DNA from: Devosia sp. YIM 151766
GTDB lineage: Bacteria > Pseudomonadota > Alphaproteobacteria > Rhizobiales > Devosiaceae
Reading direction: 5' to 3'
DNA length: 64,000 nucleotides
Assembly (NCBI RefSeq): GCF_030285925.1
Contig: NZ_CP127251.1
Location: 3,085,001 to 3,149,000 of the forward strand
The notes under the pieces were generated by a model. The model worked only from the letters and a program-made list of their open reading frames with translations. It ran no database searches and had not been told where the DNA came from. This document shows positions 1 to 8,362 of this stretch, piece after piece. Both the position numbers and the translations under genes were made by a program. Positions within the stretch are counted from its first letter, which is position 1. Every line of letters starts with the position of its first letter.

Positions 1-2720
1 GCGATCGGCACACCGGTCCGCAGCCACAAATCGCGCACCGAGACATAGCCGGCCCCGCGTCGCGCCACGATGATATTGATGTCGTTTTCGGCGAGACCCT
101 CGATGAAGCGCAGGCCCAGCCTTATGGCCTTGTTCGAGAGGATGTCATCGGCCATCTCGGCATGACGCGGCCAGATATGGTCCCGGACCTGGCGATCGCC
201 GCCCGGCTCCAGCAAGCATTCGAGATCGGACAGATTGACATCCGCTTCCCGCACCTCGATCCCGTGCTCGCGCACGTCGCGGATGATCTGGCTGGGCGCA
301 TAGAACCCCATGGGCTGGGAATTGAGCAGCGCGCAGGCGAAAATATCGGGGTAATGGCATTTGAACCAGCAGGATGCATAGACCAGCAGCGCAAAGCTGG
401 CCGCGTGGCTTTCGGGAAAGCCATATTCGGCAAAGCCCTTGATCTGGGCGAAACAGCGCTCGGCGAATTGGCGCTCGTAATTATTGGCAATCATGCCGTC
501 AATGAACCGCTTCTCGAAAATCGCGATCTTGCCGGTGCGTCGCCAGGCCGCCATGGCCCGGCGCAATTGATCGGCTTCGCCCGGCGTGAAACCGGCTCCC
601 TTGATGGCCATCTGCATGGCCTGTTCCTGGAAAAGCGGAATGCCCAGGGTTTCCTTGAGCACATCATCGAGGGCGTCGCCGGGCTTGGGTTTCCATTTTT
701 CGATACCGTCACGGCGCTTGAGATAGGGATGCACCATGCCGCCCTGGATGGGGCCGGGACGCACGATGGCCACTTCGATGACGAGGTCGTAAAAGCGTTG
801 CGGGCGCAGGCGCGGCAGCATCGACATCTGTGCCCGGCTCTCGATCTGGAACACGCCGATCGTGTCGGCGCGATGGGTCATGGCATAGACGCGGGCCTTG
901 TCCAGCGGTCCCTTGCCGGTTTCCTCGGCAAGCAGATCCTCCAGCTCATAGCGCTTGCGGTAATGGACATGGAGCAGATCGAAAGCCTGCCGCAGACAGG
1001 ACAGCATGCCCAGAGCCAGAATGTCGACCTTGAGAATGCCCAGGGCATCGATATCGTCCTTGTTCCATTCGATGATCGCCCGGCTATCCATGGCCGACTG
1101 GCCGATGGGCACGAGGCTTTCGAGCGAATCCCGGGTAATGACGAAACCGCCCACATGCTGGGAAAGATGACGCGGGAAACCGCGCAGCACCTTCACCACC
1201 TCGAACATCTGCGCCATGACCGGATCGTCGGGATTGAGCCCGAGATGTTCGAGATCCTTGAGATTGAGAGAGCTGCCCCAGCCCCAATGCAATTGGTTGA
1301 AGGCGGCTATGATGTCGTCCGAAACACCGAACGCCTTGGCGGTTTCGCGGATCGCGCTGCGGGAACGATAGCAAATGACATTGGCGGTCAGCCCCGTGCG
1401 CTTGCCGCCATATTTATTATAAACATATTGCATCACCTCCTCGCGCCGCTCGTGCTCGAAATCGACGTCGATATCGGGCGGCTCGTCCCGCTCGGTGGAG
1501 ATGAAGCGGCCGAAGACCAGCGTATTCTTGGTCGGGTCGACCGCGGTAATGCCCAGGCAGAAACAGACGCTGGAATTAGCCGCCGAGCCGCGCCCCTGGC
1601 ATAGGATCCTGCGCTCATTGCGAGCATAGATGACGATGTCGTGCACAGTGAGAAAATAGGCGGCATAGCCCTTATAGGCGATGAGGCAGAGCTCCTTCCA
1701 AAGGCTCTCCTTGACCGCATTGTTGACGCCGCCGGGATAGCGCCGCGCCGCCCCTTCCCAAGTCAGGCGCTCCAGCGTCTGCTGCGCGGTTTCGCCATTG
1801 CCGATGGTTTCCTCGGGATAATTGTAGCGGAGCTGATCGAGCGAAAAGCCGATGCGGTCGATGAAAACCCGGGTCTGGGCCAGGGCATCGGGATATTCGG
1901 CAAAAAGCCGGGCCATTTCTTCCGCCGGCTTCAAGTGCCGCTCGGCATTGGCGCTGAGCCGGAAGCCGGCTTCCTCCAAGGTGACATGCTCGCGAATGCA
2001 GGTCACCACGTCGAAGAGAATGCGCCGGTCCGGCTCGTGATAATGGACATCATTGCTGGCGAGCATCCTGGCCTGGTGGCGTTTGGCCAGCGCGTCGATG
2101 CGGTTGAGGCGGGCCCGGTCCCGCCCGTCAAAGCGCGGCGTGCCGGCGACCCAGACACGGCCCGGCGCCTGCCGGCTCAGCCGATCCAGAATCTTTTCGC
2201 TCAATCCCCAATCGCTTTCGTCGGGCAGGAGAATGAAGAGCTGACCTTGGGAATAATCCTCGGGAGGCCCCTGCTCGGTTTCGGACCCCGGATCACCCGC
2301 GCCGAACAGATCCGCGAAGAACAATATCGGCTTGCCCTTCTCGCCGCGTCTATTGCCAAGGGTCAGCAGCTTGCACAGCCGCCCATAGGAAATCCGGTCG
2401 GTCGGATAAGCGACGATGTCGGGCGTGCCATCGGCAAAGCACAGTCGTACCCCGACCAGATAGCGGAAATCGGGAGCGATCGCCTGGTTGTCTCGCGCCG
2501 TCACATAGCCGCGCACCACCCCGGCAAAGCTGTTGCGGTCGCACAGGCCCAAGGCAGGGAGCCCCATATGCATGGCGGCGCTGACCAATTCCTCGGGATG
2601 CGAGCCGCTGCGCAGGAAGGAGAAATTGCTGGTGGTGACCAGCTCGGCATAGAAAGGCGCGGCCATGGGGGAAGGCGGCGGTGCCGTTTCCGGTCTTTTG
2701 AGTCCGACGATCCGGCTCAT
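1..2720 (-). CDS. dnaE2: Error-prone DNA polymerase DnaE2/ImuC (3' end outside window)
   Basis: C-family DNA polymerase III alpha subunit of the mutagenic type, which does translesion synthesis with ImuA and ImuB after DNA damage. The reading frame is open from the ATG at 2720 to the window edge, giving about 906 codons; the family is usually about 1,050-1,130 residues, so the C-terminus is missing. The N-terminus has the PHP-type start (FYAELVTTSNFSFLRSGSHP). The palm carries GRGSAANS at about residue 376 and the metal-binding PDIDVDF motif at about residue 416. The start ATG overlaps the imuB stop by four bases (ATGA), so the genes are translationally coupled and share the upstream LexA box. 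A replicative DnaE is less likely because of the imuAB context. Confidence 0.95.
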   Translation of the reverse strand, partial: MSRIVGLKRPETAPPPSPMAAPFYAELVTTSNFSFLRSGSHPEELVSAAMHMGLPALGLCDRNSFAGVVRGYVTARDNQAIAPDFRYLVGVRLCFADGTPDIVAYPTDRISYGRLCKLLTLGNRRGEKGKPILFFADLFGAGDPGSETEQGPPEDYSQGQLFILLPDESDWGLSEKILDRLSRQAPGRVWVAGTPRFDGRDRARLNRIDALAKRHQARMLASNDVHYHEPDRRILFDVVTCIREHVTLEEAGFRLSANAERHLKPAEEMARLFAEYPDALAQTRVFIDRIGFSLDQLRYNYPEETIGNGETAQQTLERLTWEGAARRYPGGVNNAVKESLWKELCLIAYKGYAAYFLTVHDIVIYARNERRILCQGRGSAANSSVCFCLGITAVDPTKNTLVFGRFISTERDEPPDIDVDFEHERREEVMQYVYNKYGGKRTGLTANVICYRSRSAIRETAKAFGVSDDIIAAFNQLHWGWGSSLNLKDLEHLGLNPDDPVMAQMFEVVKVLRGFPRHLSQHVGGFVITRDSLESLVPIGQSAMDSRAIIEWNKDDIDALGILKVDILALGMLSCLRQAFDLLHVHYRKRYELEDLLAEETGKGPLDKARVYAMTHRADTIGVFQIESRAQMSMLPRLRPQRFYDLVIEVAIVRPGPIQGGMVHPYLKRRDGIEKWKPKPGDALDDVLKETLGIPLFQEQAMQMAIKGAGFTPGEADQLRRAMAAWRRTGKIAIFEKRFIDGMIANNYERQFAERCFAQIKGFAEYGFPESHAASFALLVYASCWFKCHYPDIFACALLNSQPMGFYAPSQIIRDVREHGIEVREADVNLSDLECLLEPGGDRQVRDHIWPRHAEMADDILSNKAIRLGLRFIEGLAENDINIIVARRGAGYVSVRDLWLRTGVPI

Positions 2721-4384
2721 GGGAAAAATCCGTGCAGATACCAGCTCGGCAGGATTTCTCCGCCATAAAGGCCGAGGCGGAATAGCCAGAAACGGCGGCC
2801 TTCTTCGTCTTCCACCACGTAATAATCGCGCGTTCCGGCCTCGGGATCGAAAAGCGGCAGGTCGGCAATATAGGGTATTGGTTGGCTGGATTGCGGGTCC
2901 TTGTCCGGTTTCTCTTCCGGCACCAATGCCAGCCTTTGGCCGCTGCGCCACCATTCGGCGCCGATCCGTTCCGGCCCCGCCGCCTTGACCAGCCGGTAAA
3001 CCTGCCGCCGCCAGACCATCGAGCCGGGCAGGCCATCGGGCACTTCGGCATTGACCATCACCGGTTCGGGCTGCGGCAAAAGCCGCAAGGGCCGCATGAG
3101 GGGCGGCGGCTCGACCGGATTTTCCGCCGCCATCGCCACGGCCGGCACCAATCTTGCAGCCCGTTCGGGAACATGGCTGGCGATTGACTGGCTGCGCAAA
3201 ACCGCCTCACTGCCCAACCGGCTGCCCAGCCTGTCCAGCAGGCGATCGATATCCTCGAGCCCGCTGGGCGCCGCGAAAGCCCCTTTCTGCTCCGCATCGA
3301 GCCGATCGGTGGAACTGACCGCCAGCCGCACCATGTCGATGCCGAAGCCGGCATCGTATTCGCCTTGCAGCCGCTGGGCGCGATGGCGGAACAGCCCGGT
3401 AATATGGGCCGGGTCGCGGGTCAGCCGTGACGCATTGAGCGAAAGGGTCATGACCTTGTGGTCGACGCGATAGAGAAACAGATGAAAGCTCTGGGCGCCC
3501 AGCCCGTGCTGCTCGAGATGACAGGCCAGCTTGACGGCCAGGTCATGCGTGGCGGCCAGCACGTCGTCCAGCAGCGCTATCGGGTCGGCGAAGCGCCGTT
3601 CGACGGCATGCTCGACCATGGGCAGGCGCGGCGCCATCCTTTCCTCGATCAGCCCATAGGCCTGATCGAGCCGGGTGAGCAGGGACGCACCGAACCGCGC
3701 CTGCAGCGGCTTTCGCGGCCGATTGCGGAGCTGTCCGATATTGTCGAGGCCCATCTGCACCAGCGTGGCGACCTGCTTTTCGTCGAGCCGCAGGGCATGG
3801 ACCGGGAGGACATCGAGCCCGCTTTCCAGCGCCGCAAGCGGCAGAACCTGGCTGCGGGCGAAATGGCTCACAGCCCAGGCGGCGCCGATCGTGGGCGCGA
3901 TGGCGCCGGCCACGCTGTAATTCAATGCCCGGAGGCGCGTCAGCGCCAGACGCAGCATGGCGGCCTCGCCGCCGAAAAGATGGCTGACCCCGGTAATGTC
4001 GAGCATCAGGTCGCCATAGGGCGCGCTATCGGCCAGCACCGAAACCAGCGGGCTCAGATTGGAATGCCAGTCGGCAAAATCGGCAAAGCCGGCTTCCAGC
4101 AGGGGACGATCGAGTTCGAGAACGGTCAGAGATTGCACCAGAGCCCGCGCATCGGCCAGGTTCATGCCCTGCCGCAGTCCCAGCCGCATGCCCTCGGCAT
4201 CGATGGCCGCCAGGCGCAGTCCGCCCTTGATCCGCTCGTACAGCGCCAGGGGCGCCTTGAGATTGGCATCACGCCGTTTGAGATAGTCGGTCGGCCAATG
4301 CGGCAGGAACAGCCCGAGAAAGCGCCTTTCCGGCGCCGAGCCGATCCGGCCCATGGGACCGAGCAGGGAGACTTGCAAAGCCAT
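2717..4384 (-). CDS. imuB: ImuB, catalytically inactive Y-family polymerase-like protein
   Basis: Adaptor of the ImuA-ImuB-DnaE2 mutasome; in the family it bridges the beta clamp and DnaE2. The 555-residue product has the N-terminal Y-family palm/finger fold (RRFLGLFLPHWPTDYL near residue 20). The usual acidic catalytic residues are not visible: the SxDE-type motif is replaced by LMLDITGVSHLFGG, as expected for ImuB. The C-terminal part (after about residue 350) is the ImuB-specific region ending in GGEILPSWYLHGFFP. The ATG at 4384 follows a GGACGG-type ribosome site lying inside imuA, so the 116-base overlap with imuA looks real. It is coupled to dnaE2 by ATGA. Confidence 0.93.
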   Translation of the reverse strand: MALQVSLLGPMGRIGSAPERRFLGLFLPHWPTDYLKRRDANLKAPLALYERIKGGLRLAAIDAEGMRLGLRQGMNLADARALVQSLTVLELDRPLLEAGFADFADWHSNLSPLVSVLADSAPYGDLMLDITGVSHLFGGEAAMLRLALTRLRALNYSVAGAIAPTIGAAWAVSHFARSQVLPLAALESGLDVLPVHALRLDEKQVATLVQMGLDNIGQLRNRPRKPLQARFGASLLTRLDQAYGLIEERMAPRLPMVEHAVERRFADPIALLDDVLAATHDLAVKLACHLEQHGLGAQSFHLFLYRVDHKVMTLSLNASRLTRDPAHITGLFRHRAQRLQGEYDAGFGIDMVRLAVSSTDRLDAEQKGAFAAPSGLEDIDRLLDRLGSRLGSEAVLRSQSIASHVPERAARLVPAVAMAAENPVEPPPLMRPLRLLPQPEPVMVNAEVPDGLPGSMVWRRQVYRLVKAAGPERIGAEWWRSGQRLALVPEEKPDKDPQSSQPIPYIADLPLFDPEAGTRDYYVVEDEEGRRFWLFRLGLYGGEILPSWYLHGFFP

Positions 4385-5078
4385 TTTCCGTCCATTCCAG
4401 CAACCATTTACCCTGACGCCTGACCGTCACCCCGCGCTCCAGCCGCAAATGCCAGCGCGCCGCGCCGGGGGCGACGGGATCGTGGCGCTGGCGGGCGCTG
4501 CGTCCGGGCGCGAGATGCCAGCGCAAATGCGCCGCGCTGGCCTCGCGCCCGGTGCCGTAGCGCAGCAAAAACAGCGAGGTGCCGGTTTCGGCCGCCCGCA
4601 GGCTGAGGCGCCGGCTGGCGGTGAAATCAAGCGGAGCCGGCATTGCCCCGATTTCGGCGACGATGCCCGCCACGGCGGCACAGCCCAGGGCCTCCTCGGC
4701 CGCCCAGAGCAATTCTCCCATATCGGCAGGGCGCACGATGATCACCTGCGCCGGATCGACCCCGAAATGGCTCAGGCCCGGCCCATAGGGCAGCCCGAAG
4801 AACCGCCCGTCTCCGGCCAGTTGCAGGAAGATCAGGGCCGGACGCCGGGCGGTGAGCAGCCCCTTTCCCTGGCCCAGCGCAAAGGCCAGGCTGGCCCCGC
4901 CATTGCGCACCGCATCGGTGAACACTTCCTGCACCAGCCCGCCCGAAAAAGCCGGAAAAGCCCCGTCAGCCGCGGGCGAATCCGCATGGCGCGGCTCCAG
5001 CAAAGCCGGCTTGCGCTCGATATCGGCAATGACATCCCGCAGCGCGGCAAGGCGCTGCTGGCGGCTCGGGGTCTGCAT
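4269..5078 (-). CDS. imuA: ImuA, RecA/SulA-like SOS mutagenesis protein
   Basis: First gene of the imuABC damage-tolerance operon; family members are RecA-fold proteins that modulate RecA and the mutasome. The 269-residue product shows the ImuA layout: helical N-terminus (RQQRLAALRDVIADIER), a central RecA-like core with PALIFLQLAGDGRFFGLPYG and QVIIVRPADMGELLWAAEEA, and a C-terminal WLLEWTENGF stretch where many homologues end. About 38 further codons follow, overlapping imuB by 116 bases. This tail may be incidental to the overlap. A GTTC-N7-GTTC LexA box sits 18 bases before the ATG, so SOS induction is expected. Confidence 0.9.
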   Translation of the reverse strand: MQTPSRQQRLAALRDVIADIERKPALLEPRHADSPAADGAFPAFSGGLVQEVFTDAVRNGGASLAFALGQGKGLLTARRPALIFLQLAGDGRFFGLPYGPGLSHFGVDPAQVIIVRPADMGELLWAAEEALGCAAVAGIVAEIGAMPAPLDFTASRRLSLRAAETGTSLFLLRYGTGREASAAHLRWHLAPGRSARQRHDPVAPGAARWHLRLERGVTVRRQGKWLLEWTENGFASLPARSHGPDRLGAGKALSRAVPAALADRLSQTA

Positions 5079-5095
5079 GGCGCGACCGTCTTAGT

Positions 5096-5110
5096 GAACA
5101 AAACGGGAAC
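5096..5110 (-). promoter_or_regulatory. LexA (SOS) box upstream of imuA
   Basis: Read on the reverse strand the site is GTTCCCGTTTTGTTC, an exact match to the alphaproteobacterial LexA consensus GTTC-N7-GTTC. It ends 18 bases before the imuA ATG, where it would cover the core promoter or transcription start. The consensus is established knowledge; function here is inferred. Confidence 0.88.
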
Positions 5111-5292
5111 ATTTAGACTCCGATTCTGCCGAGAGTCGAGTCCCTTTTGCAGCACCCGCTGTGACATGGGCGCATCAGCAGCGCTCAAGACCGCGTGAAA
5201 ATCCGGCCAAGCCATTGAGCCGGCGCCACTTATGGCTAAGTCTCAAGCCGCCGGCCCGCGGCTATTCGAAACCCTATCCCGACGGAGCTCCC

Positions 5293-5748
5293 ATGTTCGA
5301 GGCCCTGAACCGCCTGTTCGGCAAGCCGGAAGCGCCGGTCGACCTTTCCGACCCCAAACTGGCGGTCGCCGCCCTGCTGGTGCATCTGGCCGCCGTGGAC
5401 GGGGTCATGCAGGAAGCGGAACGCGAGGCCATTCGCGTCGCGCTGATGGGCCATTATGATCTCGAAGAAGGCGCCGTGGACCGACTGATCCGCGACGCCG
5501 CCAAGCGCGATGCCGAAGCGGTGGATTTCTATAAATTCACCAAGGACTTGGCCCGACTCGACCTGGAGGATCGCATCGAGATCGTCCGCATGATGTGGGC
5601 CGTGGTCTTCGCCGACCGCAAGAACCATGAACTGGAAGACAACATGGTCTGGCGCGTCGCCGAACTGATCGGCGTGTCCGGCCGCGACCGCACCATTCTG
5701 CGCAATCAGGTCCGCGCCCAGACGAGCTTGGTCCGCCCCGAACAATGA
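5293..5748 (+). CDS. TerB family protein
   Basis: A 151-residue protein resembling the TerB (tellurite-resistance B) family: an all-helical domain with acidic motifs (AAVDGVMQEAEREAIR at about residue 36, and VFADRKNHELEDNMVWRVAELIGV in the second half) that in the family bind divalent metal. The role of stand-alone TerB proteins is poorly defined. The ATG at 5293 is preceded by GGAG; a longer in-frame extension back to 5161 lacks a ribosome site and is not used. It is divergent from imuA, sharing about 210 bases, and is not part of a ter operon here. Confidence 0.75.
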   Translation: MFEALNRLFGKPEAPVDLSDPKLAVAALLVHLAAVDGVMQEAEREAIRVALMGHYDLEEGAVDRLIRDAAKRDAEAVDFYKFTKDLARLDLEDRIEIVRMMWAVVFADRKNHELEDNMVWRVAELIGVSGRDRTILRNQVRAQTSLVRPEQ

Positions 5749-5961
5749 CGCCGACACCGATATGGTGAGCACATTGTTAACCTTGAGCCCTGCCGCCGCC
5801 ATCATCCGCCCACATCGGCCCGCATTCGGCTTCTCTCCGGAAAAACCTAAGCGCCGCGGGCCATCCCTATCGGGTGCGGCGGATTTGCGGCTTGCCTTTG
5901 ACAGTCTTTGTGGGCAGAACCTGCCTCCATTCCGTCCCCTCCCGGCGACCAAGGCTAGACC

Positions 5962-6492
5962 ATGAATATCGACGCGATCCCCACCGGCAAGAATGTGCCC
6001 GACGACCTCAATGTCATCATCGAAGTGCCGTTGGGTGGCGAGCCGATCAAATATGAGATCGACAAGGATTCCGGCGCGCTGTTCGTCGACCGCTTCCTCT
6101 ATACGCCCATGCGCTATCCGGGCAATTACGGCTTCGTGCCCCATACTTTGTGCGGCGACGGCGATCCGCTCGACGTCATCGTGATGAATTCCCGTCCGCT
6201 GGTGCCCGGCGCCGTGGTGCGCTCCCGCCCGGTCGGCGTGCTGTTCATGGAAGACGATGGCGGCCAGGACGAAAAAATCATCGCCGTGCCGATCTCCAAG
6301 CTGACCCGCATGTATGACAATATCGCCGATATCGCCGACCTGCCGGAAATTCAGCTCGAACGGGTGAAGCATTTCTTCACCCATTACAAGGATCTCGAAC
6401 CCGGCAAATGGGCCCGCATCGACCATATCGGGGGTATCGATGCGGCCCGCGAGGTGATCCTCAAATCCATCGACATGGCCAAGAACGGCTGA
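5962..6492 (+). CDS. ppa: Inorganic pyrophosphatase (soluble, family I)
   Basis: Hydrolyses pyrophosphate to two phosphates in the cytoplasm, driving biosynthetic reactions forward. The 176-residue length is normal for bacterial family I enzymes. The signature [11 protein letters not shown] with its three metal-binding aspartates is intact, and the [25 protein letters not shown] and C-terminal [10 protein letters not shown] motifs are present. The ATG at 5962 follows AAGG about 12 bases upstream. The 213 bases before it contain a TTGACA hexamer near 5899 but no convincing -10. A membrane proton-pumping pyrophosphatase is encoded 2 kb downstream on the other strand. Confidence 0.97.
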   Translation: MNIDAIPTGKNVPDDLNVIIEVPLGGEPIKYEIDKDSGALFVDRFLYTPMRYPGNYGFVPHTLCGDGDPLDVIVMNSRPLVPGAVVRSRPVGVLFMEDDGGQDEKIIAVPISKLTRMYDNIADIADLPEIQLERVKHFFTHYKDLEPGKWARIDHIGGIDAAREVILKSIDMAKNG

Positions 6493-6559
6493 TTCCCGAT
6501 CCAATTCCGGCCTGCGGCGTTGTAGGGAGAAGATCCTTGCACTGCCGGAGGCCTTTTTC

Positions 6560-7933
6560 ATGCAGCCACTCGCCCCCCTGGCTCTTGCCGCCCTGCTCGC
6601 CACACCGGTCCTTGGCCAGGAGGCGGCCATGCCGTCCGATGCCGAGATCGCCCAGATTTTGAGCGACCGCATCGGCCGCGACCGGGCCAATGTGGGCATT
6701 GCCGTCGCCGTCATCGAGAACGGGGAAACCCGCTTCGTCTCCCATGGCACGCTCATCGCCGACAGCGCCGTGCCGGTGGACGAGCACACGCTGTTCGAAA
6801 CCGGCTCGCTCACCAAGGTCTTCACCAATCTGCTGCTGGCCCAATTGGTCGATGCCGGCCGCATCGATCTCGATGCGCCCATCGCCGATTATCTGCCCCC
6901 GGGCACCATCCTGCCGCAAGAGGGCGACAGGGCCATCACCGCCTTCGATCTGGCCACCCATAGCGCCGGTCTCTCCGGCCTGCCCGATGACCTGGCGGCC
7001 AATGGCCTCGAAAATCCCTATTCCGGCTATGGCGCCGAGGGCCTCCTGGCCTGGCTGGCTGATTACGACCTGCCCCGGCCGATCGGGGAGAGCTTCGAAT
7101 ATTCCAATGCCGGCACGGCCTTGCTGGCGCTGGCCATCGAACATGTCGGCAATGCCGATTATGCCCAATTGCTGGAGACGCAAATTCTCGCCCCGCTCGA
7201 CATGCGGGAATCCATGCTGGCGCTGACCGGCGCGGCACAGCCAGCCATGGCCAGCGGTCATAATGCCGCCGGCGAAATCGTGCCGCATTGGGATTTCGAC
7301 GTCTTCGCCCCGACCGGCGGCCTGTTGAGCACCAGCGCCGACATGGCCAAGTTCATCGCCGCCGCCAGCGGCGCGGTGGAGACGCCCCTGACCCCCGCCT
7401 TCCAGACCATGCTGGCGCGCACCCGGCCGGCCGGCGGCGATGCCATCGGGCTGGGCTGGTTCATCACCGATAGCGGCCAGGCCGACATCGTCTGGCACAA
7501 TGGCATTACCGCCGGTTTCCGCAGCTTTGCCGGCTTCGAGCGCCAGAGCGGCAATGGCGTCGTGGTGCTGTCCAACATGGTGACCGAGGCCGGCATCGAG
7601 GATATCGGCCTGCACCTGCTCGATCCGGCCCTGCCGCTGCGCCAGCAGCCCCAATTGCGCAGCGCCGTGGATATCGATCCGGCGATCCTGCCGATCTATG
7701 CCGGCGATTATCTGCTGGCTCCGGGGGTGGTCCTCTCCATCAGCAATGAGGATGACCGGCTGTTCGCGCAATTGACCGGACAGCAGCGTTTCGAGATTTT
7801 CCCGGAAAGCGAAACGGATTTCTTCTATCGCGTGGTGGACGCCCAGATCAGCTTCGAGGTGGAAGCGGGCAAGGCCAAGGCGCTGACCCTGCACCAGAAC
7901 GGGCAGGACATGCCGGCACTGCGGCTGGAATAG
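6560..7933 (+). CDS. Serine hydrolase of the beta-lactamase (class C/PBP) fold
   Basis: A 457-residue predicted secreted protein. The first 20 residues (MQPLAPLALAALLATPVLGQ) form a signal peptide. The catalytic SxxK motif is SLTK (residues about 80-83), the YxN motif is YSN in FEYSNAGTALL, and the third motif is HNG in WHNGITAGF. This matches the AmpC/esterase EstB/DD-peptidase superfamily. A C-terminal lipocalin-like segment (YAGDYLLAPGVVLSI onwards) is typical of the non-lactamase members. The substrate cannot be read from sequence; a true beta-lactamase is possible but not favoured. GGAGG lies about 10 bases before the ATG. Confidence 0.85.
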   Translation: MQPLAPLALAALLATPVLGQEAAMPSDAEIAQILSDRIGRDRANVGIAVAVIENGETRFVSHGTLIADSAVPVDEHTLFETGSLTKVFTNLLLAQLVDAGRIDLDAPIADYLPPGTILPQEGDRAITAFDLATHSAGLSGLPDDLAANGLENPYSGYGAEGLLAWLADYDLPRPIGESFEYSNAGTALLALAIEHVGNADYAQLLETQILAPLDMRESMLALTGAAQPAMASGHNAAGEIVPHWDFDVFAPTGGLLSTSADMAKFIAAASGAVETPLTPAFQTMLARTRPAGGDAIGLGWFITDSGQADIVWHNGITAGFRSFAGFERQSGNGVVVLSNMVTEAGIEDIGLHLLDPALPLRQQPQLRSAVDIDPAILPIYAGDYLLAPGVVLSISNEDDRLFAQLTGQQRFEIFPESETDFFYRVVDAQISFEVEAGKAKALTLHQNGQDMPALRLE

Positions 7934-7953
7934 GTCGGGTCATCGGGGCTCCC

Positions 7954-7986
7954 GACCTCGTGGTTCGACAAGTTCACCATGAGGTC
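7954..7986. repeat. 33-bp palindromic intergenic repeat, TGGT-type
   Basis: Outer arms GACCTC and GAGGTC, inner arms TGGTTCGACA and TTCACCA. The same unit recurs at 17317, 20236 and 33704, and a related TCCT-type unit at 17258, 20301, 33759 and 46765. A partial copy (GACCTCATGGTGAGCTTGTC) lies at 8068-8087. Confidence 0.8.
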
Positions 7987-8150
7987 TGCGATGGCTCGGG
8001 ATAAGGTCTTGATAGAGTCCGGAATGCCTAGCGAGCGCGATTCCCCTTGAGCCTCCGCCCTCTCATCGACCTCATGGTGAGCTTGTCCCCTCCCCCCTGA
8101 GTGGGAATGGGTGCTTGCTGCGGCGACAGGATCGGTGGCTCCTGCGCCTC

Positions 8151-8262
8151 CCTCCCCCTTGAGGGGAGGGAATGAGGGTGGGGGTGTCGGAGCCAGGGAC
8201 GAGGCTGCCGGATGTGTAGGAACCGCAGCACCCCCTCCCCTTCCCTCCCCTCAAGGGGGAGG
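8151..8262. repeat. Inverted pair of a 20-base C/G-rich element
   Basis: CCTCCCCCTTGAGGGGAGGG at 8151-8170 is exactly reverse-complementary to 8243-8262, and the flanks are similar for about 15 more bases. Each copy is also itself a near palindrome around TTGA/TCAA. This could fold into a large hairpin in RNA or single-stranded DNA. Confidence 0.75.
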
Positions 8263-8300
8263 GGGCTAAGGGTCTCACGTCCCGAGAAGCCGAAGCACTC

Positions 8301-8333
8301 TAAAAATAAAGGCCCGGAGCTTCCCCCGGGCCT
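8301..8333 (-). terminator. Rho-independent terminator of hppA
   Basis: On the reverse strand, AGGCCCGG and CCGGGCCT form an eight-pair stem with an eight-base loop, followed by TTATTTTTA. It lies 30 bases past the hppA stop. Confidence 0.85.
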
Positions 8334-8362
8334 GCTTCATGCCGATCCGGATCGGGTCCGGC

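Larger units (their letters stand above)
7934..8362. other. Gene-free interval with repeats and the hppA terminator
   Basis: This 429-base interval between two convergent genes has no convincing coding sequence. It holds a 33-bp palindromic repeat at 7954-7986, a partial copy at 8068-8087, two purine/pyrimidine-rich inverted copies of a 20-base element (8151-8170 and 8243-8262) and the hppA terminator at 8301-8333. Short frames of about 67 codons here are composed of these repeats and are not believed. Confidence 0.8.

Noticed and set aside
162..2768. Long forward-strand open frames of 480 and 375 codons across dnaE2
   Set aside because: They are antisense to a clear DnaE2 frame with polymerase motifs; their composition (His, Gln, Gly, Ala rich, no family) is typical of shadow frames in GC-rich DNA.
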